Source of the DNA: Apoderus coryli
Taxonomy: Eukaryota > Arthropoda > Insecta > Coleoptera > Attelabidae
DNA length: 64,000 nucleotides
Reading direction: 5' to 3'
Assembly: GCA_911728435.2 (NCBI GenBank)
Contig: OU452204.1
Coordinates: forward strand, 9,176,001-9,240,000
Part shown: piece after piece, positions 20,901 through 30,633 of the stretch
Numbering within the stretch: position 1 is the stretch's first letter
Layout of the letters: each line of letters opens with the position of its first letter
The notes under the pieces: generated by a model
What the model was told of the DNA's origin: nothing
The model's input: only the letters and a program-made list of their open reading frames with translations
The model's database searches: none
Made by a program: the position numbers and the translations under genes

Positions 20901-23806
20901 AAAAATATAAAAGTTGCCAATTAAAAATTTTGAATTTTGACACTTTTGTTGTTGTTGTTTTGATTTTATACCCTTTTTTTCAAATACCTTGTATTAATAT
21001 GTATTCAACAAACCCTGTATATACACATAATATATTTGGTAGTCTCTCTACTTGTATTAATAAATAAGATACCAATTGTGGTGTTTTTTAATACCTACCT
21101 GATGAAATATTAGGAACATGATTTGAATTTGGTATTTCCCATATATCCTGTTCAATATTCCTTTTATTTTTTCGATTTTCAGTCATTCCCTTATATGCTT
21201 CTTCTGGCAAATTATGTTTTTGAGCTACTTGAATGCATATCTAACAAATATTAATAATAATTATCTAACAGGATTCTTTCACATTATTTTTAAAATCGTC
21301 AACAAAAAATGTAAAAGGGGGTGAAAAGTTTCAGACTTGATTAATAAAAACTTAGTCATACGCATTCTACAGCAAAAATGACTTAATGGCGCAAGTATTC
21401 TCACACTGAAACCCAATCTTCAAAACGCTCAAAACAAAACAAAAAATGTAATAGACATAATATGACTACACATTGTAAATAAATTTAAATTTGTGGAAAA
21501 TTGAAGTTTTTATACTAGACAAATTATAACCGCTTTCGCAAGTACAAACGCTCAGACTTCCAGTACTAAACTTAAAGCCTAAACAGAGAGAATCGGAAGA
21601 AGAGAGCGGTAGTTATGCAAGCAGACGCTTCATAGTTTTTCAAATGGGGAGACCTCCTCAATCAATAAATAATTGACATTCGACACAACATCAGAAAACT
21701 AATACTCGGCACTTAAAATAGACGTTAGCAGAAGTAAAGCAAGTATATCAAAAATTTTAGTCCCACAATAATACTAATACGAACTACATTTAAGTGCCGG
21801 TCGCAATTTCCGACAGAATGCCATTGATCTAAGAGTAGATTGAAATTCTTAGTGGTACTTCAAAAATATATTTTGTTATACCGGGTGGGTAGGTATCTGA
21901 CTCGATTATCAAAATCATCACCATGAAGTTCTTGATGCAAAGCAATGTGATACGGGTGAAATTTATGGCGTTTTAATATCCTAAGATATGCTTGATTTAG
22001 AAATTCCGGGGTCTCGAGAAATTCTTCGACAAGAAACATGCGGATTCACAGCAATAGCCGACAATACTGCGATTTCATTATCTTCACCACTGACAGTAGC
22101 TCGTTGAGTTCGTTTTTTCGGCTGTACATTTTCTCTAAAACCGTTCACAACACGGTAAAATATCTCTTTCTGGAAAACGTTGCATAGGTATACAGCATTA
22201 TCGACATTTCTGTGACATTCTCCGTAGAGCAATATCATGTCAACCTTTTGTGCTACAGAAAGATGTTCCATATTTTCTCAAAACTAACTTATTGTTTATT
22301 GTCACTCATAAGTGTAAGGATATTATGAATGATTTCTTTGCTATAAATATGCAAAAATGTTTACCAGATGACAAATTTACTACTTTTTTCTTTAAGTAAA
22401 AAAAATAAATAAAAATTAAATATTTATTATGAAGAATTATTAACTTTTACTTCCGAATGACCATCAGTAGGTACGTTCGTTAATCTGTTATCAATTTTGC
22501 TATTTTTAACAAACTATGGAATATCTTTCTATCTCAGAAAAAGTTTTGTTGATATTACCTGTGGTTTTGAAGTTAAAAATGCTATATACCATGCATTTTA
22601 TTACTGTGTTGCGAAGAAGTTTACGAGAACGTATTTTACTAACTTCCTGATGCAGCAAACAACTTTTTTTCGAAAAATGTGCCGTTTTTAAGATATAAGG
22701 CTGTCTCAAGATAAATGGACCACCCGGTATAAAAAATAATGTTTGAGAGCTTTTGCATATTTTCAATTTATTGATACTGTTATCGACTGCATAATCTTTA
22801 CATTATGTGGTCTAAATAGGTAGAATATACGTGATACAGTTTTACAAAATTCCAAGTGAATATAGAAAAGCATTTGCACAAAGAATGACTGTATAAGTTC
22901 AGGAAATTGGCGACATTGCTAAAGCTTCTTACTCATTGTGAAATGGCCTACTATATGTACTAAAAAGCATAATTCATAGTCAAATCCAATCTACTAATAT
23001 TAGTTAACTTTCATTTGCTGTATGAACACTTTATGAATCAGATTTCTTCCCAAAAAACAAGGTCGTAAAACTCTAAAAAAGAAAAACTAATGAAAAATGA
23101 ATATTGTTCATTGATTAAGTCCCAGGGGTTCGTGTTTATAAATAATATCTAAACAAGTATTGGCTGTATACCTAACCCTAGTAAATATAAAAGTTTGACA
23201 TCACACTTTGTCCTTTAACGGAACATTAGAAGAAAATTAAAAAAAAACAAGGGTGAATATCACGAAAAATAATAGATAATATTGTGATGGAAAGTATCTG
23301 CCTTGAGATCTCTTAACACATTGTGAGTTTAAATATATAACTTGGGTAATGCTGATATATTTACGTGTACAATGGTTTGACAATACCTTTAGTAGGCTCT
23401 TCAAATGGGGAATATTCCTTTGTTCGGTTCAGTATCCAATTTGTGCGGTCACAATACTCTGGGAGTATACATTGTATCCATATAAACTAACAGAACAAAA
23501 CGCGTTTCTTTCAAACGTTTTGGTCGACAATAATATGGTAAAATCTCAGTTTTTCTTTATATATTTTCCTTTAAAAATAGGTAAAAAACATATATTTCCA
23601 TACCTTCGGAAAATCTAAATAAAAGCTCCATTTTTGTGGCCATTCTTTTCTAGTTTTCTCCTCCAAAAAGACTTGAGCTTTCCTGTGTATCACAATACTC
23701 TTTTAAAGAATCAACTATATATAGATATTTTATTAACTTGAAAATGTACTTACAAAACTTCATTTTTAACAACTTTATCCATACTTGACTGGTGTTGTGT
23801 GGCCAT
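17932..23806 (-). CDS. CIMIP1: CIMIP1/C20orf85-like ciliary microtubule inner protein
   Basis: Four minus-strand exons with GT-AG borders and matching phases: 23806-23754, 23682-23604, 21240-21099 and 18050-17932. Together they are 393 nt, coding 130 residues plus TAA. The protein has the hallmarks of the LLC1/C20orf85 family: an N-terminal helix ending EEKTRKEWPQKWSFYLDF, a variable middle, then IVGWRSNSQYSLEKFGPLYI. Vertebrate members bind the inside of axonemal doublet microtubules, so a role in motile cilia or sperm flagella is likely. Length fits the family. The third intron (3 kb) holds a foldback element with an rRNA fragment and a LINE tail; the second holds a mariner-like relic. The homology is from family memory, but the phase agreement and GWRS motif make it convincing. 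Confidence 0.85.
18228..18257 (-). ncRNA. Hammerhead-like motif (weak copy)
   Basis: On the minus strand CTGATGA is followed by a poorly paired stem (AGA...TCT) and then GAAAC. It shares the core with the other copies listed in this window, but the stem is too short to stand alone. Confidence 0.3.
19000..19310 (+). pseudogene. LINE C-terminal fragment
   Basis: One plus-strand frame at about 19195-19275 reads AVSKYYKALPENIKSLQGFS, which matches the C-terminal YNSLPEEIKSLSSF region of jockey/CR1-like LINEs. Upstream sequence is frameshifted. It lies in the third intron of the CIMIP1-like gene. Confidence 0.5.
19826..21019. mobile_element. Foldback TIR element carrying 28S rRNA
   Basis: The right end finishes AACAAACCCTGTA at 21019; the left end carries TACAGGGTGTTTGTCAAAAA at about 19856, with inverted homology reaching to about 19826. 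Arms of about 170 bp are at about 20250-20420 and 20800-20985, both with TTTTTGCATCAAAAA-like sequence. Between the left terminus and the left arm is a 28S rRNA fragment (19876-20248) that has no counterpart on the right side. It is located in an intron of the CIMIP1-like gene. Confidence 0.65.
19876..20248 (-). rRNA. 28S rRNA fragment (partial, dispersed)
   Basis: The minus strand gives the conserved large-subunit sequence: GTAGCTGGTTCTCTCCGAAG at the right, AGGATAGCTGGTGCTC, and on the left GGAATCCGCTAAGGAGTGTG and CACCTGCCGAAG. About 370 of several thousand bases are present, so it is not a functional gene. It lies inside a foldback transposon, suggesting capture or template switching. Confidence 0.9.
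21879..22729 (-). mobile_element. Deleted mariner-like element
   Basis: Ends TACCGGGTGG and CCACCCGGTA with TA on both sides (21877-21878, 22730-22731). On the minus strand 22271-21981 encodes an N-terminal transposase piece beginning MEHLSVAQKVDMILLYGE. It continues in a shifted frame to ILKRHKFHPYHIALHQEL (about 21960-21910), closely resembling the HTH end of the intact DD41D transposase. The catalytic domain is gone. It is in the second intron of the CIMIP1-like gene. Confidence 0.75.
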
Positions 23807-25150
23807 TTTAAATTTTCTGAAATTCTAGTTGGAAACAATTATTATACCTACACAAGCAATGTCTGACTGTCAAGTTTGATCAATAGTAGATATAACATAC
23901 ACAATACCCATTCAGTTACACACTGAAAAGAGCTATGTACAAATATCTTCTATTAACACATTATTGTAATGGTTTACTTTGGACATTCATCCAAAAATGC
24001 TGCAAGCGAGAAGAGACTCCCTCTGAGGCAGTTTGACGTCTGGTGCTTTTCCAAGAAATTAGCAAATAATCATTTATAATTTATTATTATTTATAAATGT
24101 GATGTTTTCATATAATTTTAATACCAACAATTCAATAATTTGTTGTTTTTGTTAGAAAAAAAAAAGAAAAATGTGTAATAAGTATATATATTAACCTGTA
24201 CATTATGTCTAAGATGGAAATGTATATAATTGTAGATCCAGAAGAAGACAATAACCATTGTCGAAACGTCGCGTCGTCGATAGAAGGAGAAGGAAAAAAA
24301 AATAAATCACAATTTTTGTTGTTTAAACCAATTTTTACACATATGAAATAAGGAAGTTTCATTTCAAGAAAACGAAAATAAAAATTTACCTAGGAAATTG
24401 GGACAGGGAGGGACAAAGGCTATGCTGGATAACAAGTCTGTAATATTTCTTGTTGAAGACTTTAAAAAGATACAGACTATATTGTCAAAGATTAATGATT
24501 AATCTTTGATATCGTAGACATATATGCATACAGACGCGGTATGTCGAATGAGACATCTTGGCATCAATTAGTAAGGCGAAATATATATATATGGCGTTAA
24601 CGACTTAAATCCTAGGAGCATTAAGGAACTGAATAACAAGGCCACTTGTTACATCTCGACATAGTAAGGCGGAATATGCTCTGGAAACCAAGTTGAAACC
24701 TTCTTGGGTATGAAACGCTCATTCGACAACACCTTAACGAGTTAAATCCTAGGAGCATTAAGGAACTGATTTTGGAGATGAACTAGCTATACTAGTCCAG
24801 GGAAAATTTAACAATATAGTAAGGGAACGTATACAACGGGTTCTTAATATAGCAACAAACTGTACTGCGGAACAATGCTGCAAAGTCAGCAACAATTGCC
24901 TTCAAAAGGAAAAAAAACAGAGGACCCAGACTACATCTCCCTCTAAGTGATGTCCACTTATAAAAGTCACAAAAATATTTTTTTTTTAAAAACCAATTAT
25001 TAATTAAATGAAAAAAGCGGCATTATTAATAAAACTTGATGATTTAGGTATAGGCTCCTTAAATTCATGAGGTAATATAAAGGGGGGTTTCATTAAAAAA
25101 AAACTTTTGGCCCTTCTATATAACTGAGGTAATTTTCTAATAGTAATCCC
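23807..25150. other. Intergenic AT-rich DNA with direct repeat
   Basis: Upstream flank of the CIMIP1-like gene. It holds a hammerhead-like motif at 24239-24267, a palindrome CAAAGATTAATGATTAATC... at 24486-24508, and a 36-bp direct repeat (24597-24632 and 24734-24769) containing AATCCTAGGAGCATTAAGGA. No gene recognised. Confidence 0.45.
24239..24275 (+). ncRNA. Hammerhead-like motif
   Basis: CAGAAGA (CTGAAGA with one change), then a perfect six-base stem GACAAT/ATTGTC, then GAAAC, followed by CGTCGCG that can form a two-pair stem III and a TC cleavage-type dinucleotide. The first core U is replaced by A, so this copy is probably inactive. Confidence 0.5.
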
Positions 25151-25159
25151 CTGTATGAT

Positions 25160-26470
25160 ATTGCGAAAGCGTAAAAGGGTCACATCCTACTTTTTTTCTG
25201 TAAATCAAATTTTTATGAAACTTCGGATAAATTTTAGCTCTTTTTTTAAAATAAGTGTGAATACACATATTTTTAACGAAATTTCGTAAAAATGTGTGAA
25301 TTTTAGGTTTTTTTGTCTAAAAACTGTGAATTTCTGAAAAATATTGTAAATTGCAAATGACTCAGCATGTGACTTTTAGCTCTATACTATACCATATTAT
25401 GCAATACGTATATATGGTATACGGTAAAACCGAAAAATGCAGCAAGTTTAAAATTTTTCACTTATTCATTTATATTTATATTGTGTTTCTTTGAACTTTG
25501 TTTGATTAATTACATTTATTAATATTTTAGCATTACATTACGCAATCTGGGGTATTTAAAACGGCAGCATTGTGTTAAATTATTTATGTTTGTAAAATTG
25601 CTTCCTTGATCTCAGACTACACTGCACGCCTCTTTTATAAAATCCACAGACACTATACATATTTTAAGTCTACCCTCGTGAGGCCTTCTGGCCACTGTTT
25701 TTTTTTTCTGGTGCGACCTACCACCGCAATATTAAAAAGTGTGTCGCTTTAACGCTTATGCCAATTTTTTATAATTTGACCCTTTTAACCCCTCTATGGA
25801 CAGCCTATGCATATTATTATTATATCGGATATCTTTCGAGGCACATTCTTTTCAAATTAATTACGGACACTATGTACCTATATTAATCTATCTTTTTAGG
25901 CCAAGGTATATTGGCACAAGGAAAATTAAGTATACAATTCTTTTTATTCAGTAGAGCAAATATGAAGTTTTGACCCTATTCTTATAGGCTTCACCGACGA
26001 GTCCTATGAGCTCCAAAATCTAAACAGTTCTTCGCCATGCCTAATAGAATTTTTGGGCGAGATTTGGTTAAAATCCGTTGCGCCGTTTTTTAGTTATTGT
26101 AGATACGGACTGACAGAATAATGACTTATTTAGGTCTAAAACACGTATAATTCGTTGAAGATATATTTTTTCATGAAACTACATACTGCAATACACATAT
26201 TGAGATGGTATGGAGAGCTAAAAATAACTACACTAATAACCACATTTGGAGCCATTTACAAACTTTTTACGAAAATGTTATCTTTGTTACAAAATTTCGT
26301 AGAAAAAGTATGAATTCACAGTCTTTGTACGGAATTTTATAAAAAATGTGTGAATTATAACTCTTTTTTAAAAAAAAGTTTGAATTCACTAACTGTTTAA
26401 TGTGTGAATTGCCAAACTTTACGAAATTTCGTAATAAAAAGTAGGATGTGGCCCTTCTACGCTTTTGTAG
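25160..26470. mobile_element. TIR element with palindromic subterminal repeats
   Basis: Terminal inverted copies GCGAAAGCGTAAAAGGGTCA (left, 25163) and its relative ending at about 26470 continue into GTAGGATGTG. Inside both ends are repeats of GTGTGAATT and the palindrome ACGAAATTTCGT (about 25278 and 26420). The 750-bp centre has no recognisable gene. Superfamily undetermined. Confidence 0.5.
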
Positions 26471-26866
26471 CATATGGAGTCAATTTCTTGGAGTAAATTA
26501 AATACATAAGTCTGTGTAAACTACCACCAAAATTTCAATTTAGCATGAATTGAGAGCACTAAATTAATTAACGCCATCTTTTTATATTTAGCATAAATTA
26601 TTTCGTATCTAAAGAAAACCGATAGTACCTATTATAATTAAACATAATAAAACTCCTAAAGTTGCTAGGACTTTTTGATAGAAGCGGCAACTGTTTTAGA
26701 TTCATAGAACATTCTATCTGGATGGCAAAAGCGCGAGATATTTCTCAAAAATCGTTTTCTAAAATAAAATATTTTGATTTATTAGTCGCATCAGTTTCCG
26801 CATTAACCACGTGACGCAAGAGTCTTCAACTTGATAAGAAAAAGTTTTGTGATAAATAAGCGTCGG

Positions 26867-27021
26867 TTACGGTCGATGGTAGGTTAGACGTTTATGGAAA
26901 ACGCAACGCAGAATTTGTCTGAAAATTTGATATCTTACATCAGTCACAGCGGATATGCTCTTATCCAGACAAATTCTGCGTTTCGTTTTCCATAAACGTC
27001 TAACCTACCATCGGCCGTAAA
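26867..27021. repeat. Near-perfect hairpin
   Basis: Two arms of about 50 bp (about 26873-26924 and 26963-27014) containing GGTAGGTTAGACGTTTATGG and its complement differ at one or two positions and enclose a 38-base loop. It may be a MITE or an inverted duplication. Confidence 0.65.
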
Positions 27022-27209
27022 TCACGGTCTGCATGTTCAACAATTACTTGAAAGAGATAGGAATTTTGATTGATTTTACCCACCGGTTGATTTTACCCAC
27101 CGATAACTCAAAGACAAGCACTTTTTAAACCAAATTTCGTTGAAATTGATTAAAAAATTAAATCTAGCAACTCTTCCAGAATTAGGCTGATATAGAATAC
27201 CTAACCAGA

Positions 27210-27560
27210 TTTATGAATTGACGAAGCTCTATAGATATTATTGCTACTATATTGGTCACGGGAGCAAAATCGTCCTCTATACATGGGTTTTATAGACCTT
27301 GTCAAGGCGTTCGACTCTGTTAACCGTTGTCCCCAGAAATTCATCCGGATACTTCGACTTTTTGAAGAGCAGCGACGATGACATGAGGATGCAGAGACAG
27401 AAAGGCGAGAGAACGCATCGATGGGGCAGCGCACCTACAATAGCCGGTAAATGGTGGTGATTGGATGTGTCAATTTGTGACAAGGTTTGCGGCTCGAGGA
27501 TCGGTCTGTTTAGCCATTTTAGAGTTCACAACAGAAATCCCTGAGTTGGAATAATTCATA
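27210..27560 (+). pseudogene. LINE reverse transcriptase fragment
   Basis: Plus-strand frame with RPLYMGFIDLVKAFDSVNR followed by CPQKFIRILRLFEEQ matches an endonuclease-type LINE RT (CREQNRPLYMAFIDLTKAFDSVNR type). It is short and frameshifted. Confidence 0.6.
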
Positions 27561-28194
27561 CTCGTTAGCGAGTGAATGCTGATGATGATTATTGGTACTA
27601 AATTTAGTTAAATATCAACGTATTTGGATGTTAGCAATGTGACGTCCTGTATCCTTATGTATAAATACACCGTCAATAGCTTAATTTATTAATTTAATTC
27701 AAATTAATGAAACTTAAGAATCTGTCAGGTTTACAAGGTTGATTTTTGATATATACCAGTGTTTTTTTACTTTCTAAGAATAAGTACGACATTTTTCTCC
27801 TAGCTTTTAATGAAAAATACCACTCAAGAAAAACAAAAACCAATCGGACTAATGGAAAAGCGTTATACCTACTACGATTCCTAACTTGCCAACGGACCGT
27901 TTAATTCGCTGAGAAAACATATATAAAAAGGAAAAAAAAATTGGTAAGAGTGGCACTTTTTGTACACCAGACCTTTTGCTACCTAAACTACAGTTTTGTT
28001 TTTTATACAAAATGAAATGTGACTTTAATAGCAAATAATGCAAAAAAGTAATTACCTATATTAACATCAGGAATATATTTAACAAATGAATAAGTATCTA
28101 ACGTATATATGAAATCAATACAAAACGCCACTTGCTTAATAGTCAAAACACAGTAAATTTCTAATTGAAAGTTGCATTGTTTATCAAAATATTC
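27561..28194. other. Unannotated AT-rich DNA
   Basis: No recognisable gene or repeat boundary. Confidence 0.35.
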
Positions 28195-28430
28195 GAATTT
28201 ATGATTAATATACTTTTGGATGGGTTCGAGCCATATGTCATACCATTTTTTTCCAATCTGCTTCCGACACGTTCAAAACATCCCTTTTGAATACATCTAC
28301 GGATTCTTCTGCTGTCAAAAATCGTTGTCCAGGCAATTTATTATTGATGTTTGGGTACAAAACGAAATTATTGGGTGCCATATCGGAACTGAACTAACGG
28401 CAAAAAATTTCATGTCTGGGTTCCCACGCT
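28195..28430 (-). pseudogene. Mariner transposase C-terminal relic
   Basis: Minus strand reads SDMAPNNFVLYPNINNKLPG then QRFLTAEESVDVFKRDVLN and VSEADWKKM. This corresponds to SPDLAPNDFFLFP...EEAVDAF...WKKCF of DD34D mariners. It is interrupted by stops, and the rest of the element is missing. Confidence 0.65.
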
Positions 28431-28499
28431 ACTGTATTCCAGGTAGAAGTTCTAGCCATTGATCTGTGTGTTCAGGAGCTCGGGCAAGAGCACTACGAG

Positions 28500-28960
28500 G
28501 GGATGAAGGAGCATGTATCAGACCAGAACCCGCAATTGGCATAGCGTTTAGCACTGCCGAATATATATACGTACTTAGTACCTGAATGACGACGAAACTT
28601 TTGGCAAAAATATCCAGGTTTGGTACATTCGAAGGAGTTTATTAATCCATCGAAGTCAAGAGCCAGGAGGATGTTGAGTATGAGTAGATCTCATCTGCAC
28701 TGTTTTATTGGGACTATAGATACACTGGCACTGTCGTTTGAATCATCATTTCTGAAAGTTGCGCTTTTGGAAAATTCCGAATGCTGATTGTGCCTGTATT
28801 ATGTTCTTGTTGCTGTAGTAGAAGTAGATTTGCAACATTCAGTGAAGTAGCTGTTCTACCAGCGAGTCTAAAGAAAACTCACCCAGTAAAATAATTGACT
28901 GCTGCTGAGTAAAGTATAAATAAATGTGAGCCACAATAGACCCACTGGGGGTCACAGTTT
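28500..28960 (+). repeat. Dispersed repeat copy
   Basis: Colinear with 15590-15667 plus 16540-16860: shared blocks include AGACCAGAACC, GTTTAGCAC-GCC, TTAATCCATC, GTTTGAATCATCAT and AATAGACCCACT. The two copies differ by many substitutions, so the family is old. No coding potential recognised. Confidence 0.5.
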
Positions 28961-29156
28961 GAACATACCTACCTATACTATTGTCGTTAAAATAATTGAA
29001 ATGAACCGAGTATTTTCAGTACTTTTTATTACGGTATCTTTTACCCTCTTTACAAAACTTTCATAGCGCCCCCCTATTTTATTTGAACCTATCATTTTTA
29101 TAAAATTTATTCATTTGCTAAGATGTCTCGTCCTAAATGAATGCACGATAAAAATA

Positions 29157-30113
29157 TACAGCGTGTCCCAGAATATGTGGGCAATCTCTCGGAGTGGGGT
29201 CCGTTGTGAAAAAAGAAAGTTATAAGTTAAGTTATCGGCCTTCGCTGCAAACAGCTATAGTTTTTTATAACCTCGTATAAATTAATGCAATTTTAGTATA
29301 ATTTACGTCAGATAGGGACTCGTCGTGAAACCCTATTTAAAACAATGGCATTTCATTAAGGCCGCGAGGGCGTACTGACGTAGGGATTGTTAACACCCTT
29401 TTTTTTTAATGCGTCTTGCTACAGAGATTTTTAAATAGCTTAAACATTTTGTTATAAAAATGATACTATTGTTCGATATCGATAAAATAAACCGGTTTCG
29501 AGATAAAGTACTTTTTATTTTAAATGTATGAAATGCACCACATACCTGGAACCTAATTACAGTCGATTTTGTACAATCAAACTCAGCAGCTAATTTCCCA
29601 ACACTCGTAGTAGGATCTGCGGTTATGGCATTTAAAATGTTTTCTTCAACATGTTTGTTGCGAACGTTTTGCTTTCCGCAGTTGTGACTGGCTTTTTCAA
29701 AATTTCCTACAACATTGACGTTTTGTTACAGTACGTTCGCACAAGTGACCAATGCAATGTCGTAATTCTTACCGGTTTCCCTTAATTGACGATCCACAAT
29801 AAAATCGACTGTATTTAGATCCAGGTGCATTTCATACATTTTACATAAAAAGTAGTTTATCTCGAAACCGGTTTATTTTATCGATATCGAATAAGAGTAT
29901 CATTTTTATAGCAAAATGTTTAAGCTATTTAGAAACGGCTTCAAAATCTCAGTAGCAAGAGGCATTAAAAAATGGGTTAACAATCCCTACGCCAGTACGC
30001 CCCTCATAACTTTGCAGCGACATTCGACAAAACTTTATATGAACTTATAACCTTGTTTTTTCACAACCTACCCCAATCTGCGAGATTGCCCACATATACT
30101 GGGACGCCCTGTA
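29157..30113. mobile_element. Foldback element from a mariner-like ancestor
   Basis: Ends TACAGCGTGTCCCAG and CTGGGACGCCCTGTA with TA flanks (29155-29156, 30114-30115). Inverted arms are about 300-400 bp (29157-29575 and 29800-30113), the left one with extra sequence. The centre keeps a minus-strand transposase HTH trace, VEENILNAITADPTTSVGKL then AAEFDCTKSTVIRF (about 29530-29660). It is an internally deleted derivative of a long-TIR transposon, distinct from the 12578 family. Confidence 0.7.
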
Positions 30114-30633
30114 TATTCTATTAAAAAAATCTTGAAATCATGAGTATCCCACAGCAATAGTATGTTAAAAACTGATAAAAAAACACTTTTTTTTCACCAA
30201 TTGGAGTGTTCCTAGGGAAATCAACCTATATCCTTCGGTCATCCCACGCTTCAATATCGCAATCTCAGCGGGTTACGTAGCGTACACATTAGATTTTAAG
30301 TAGTCTTATAAAACAAGTCTCAACGCTAAAAAAATATCTACGAGACTTTTTGGATCGATTACCACAAAAAACCTGAGAGTTTAATACAGGGTGACACTGC
30401 TTAAAAGTTTGACCGCATGCTAATATTAAATTTACACGAATTACTCAAAAAAAAAAAAGAATGACAGAAAAACAAACCGCGAAAATCTGTAAGTGGAGTA
30501 GCAACCCATGACCCCCATTTTGTTTTGTTTTTTGTATTATTTAAATGAAAGATCTTCACAGAAGAGTAAATTATTAAGTATTAATATGACGCAATTAAAA
30601 TAAAAATGAAACAATTCAATTGTTAACAAAATA
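30114..30633. other. Intergenic DNA 3' of UTP4
   Basis: Contains ATACAGGGTGACAC at 30385-30398, which looks like a transposon terminus. No gene recognised. Confidence 0.35.

Noticed and set aside
21775..21850. Sequence slightly like 18S rRNA (GATTGAAATTCTTAGTGG)
   Set aside because: The resemblance to the 18S GTGAAATTCTTGG word does not extend into the flanks.
23349..23618. 89-codon plus-strand frame
   Set aside because: Overlaps an exon of the CIMIP1-like gene on the opposite strand and has no domain.
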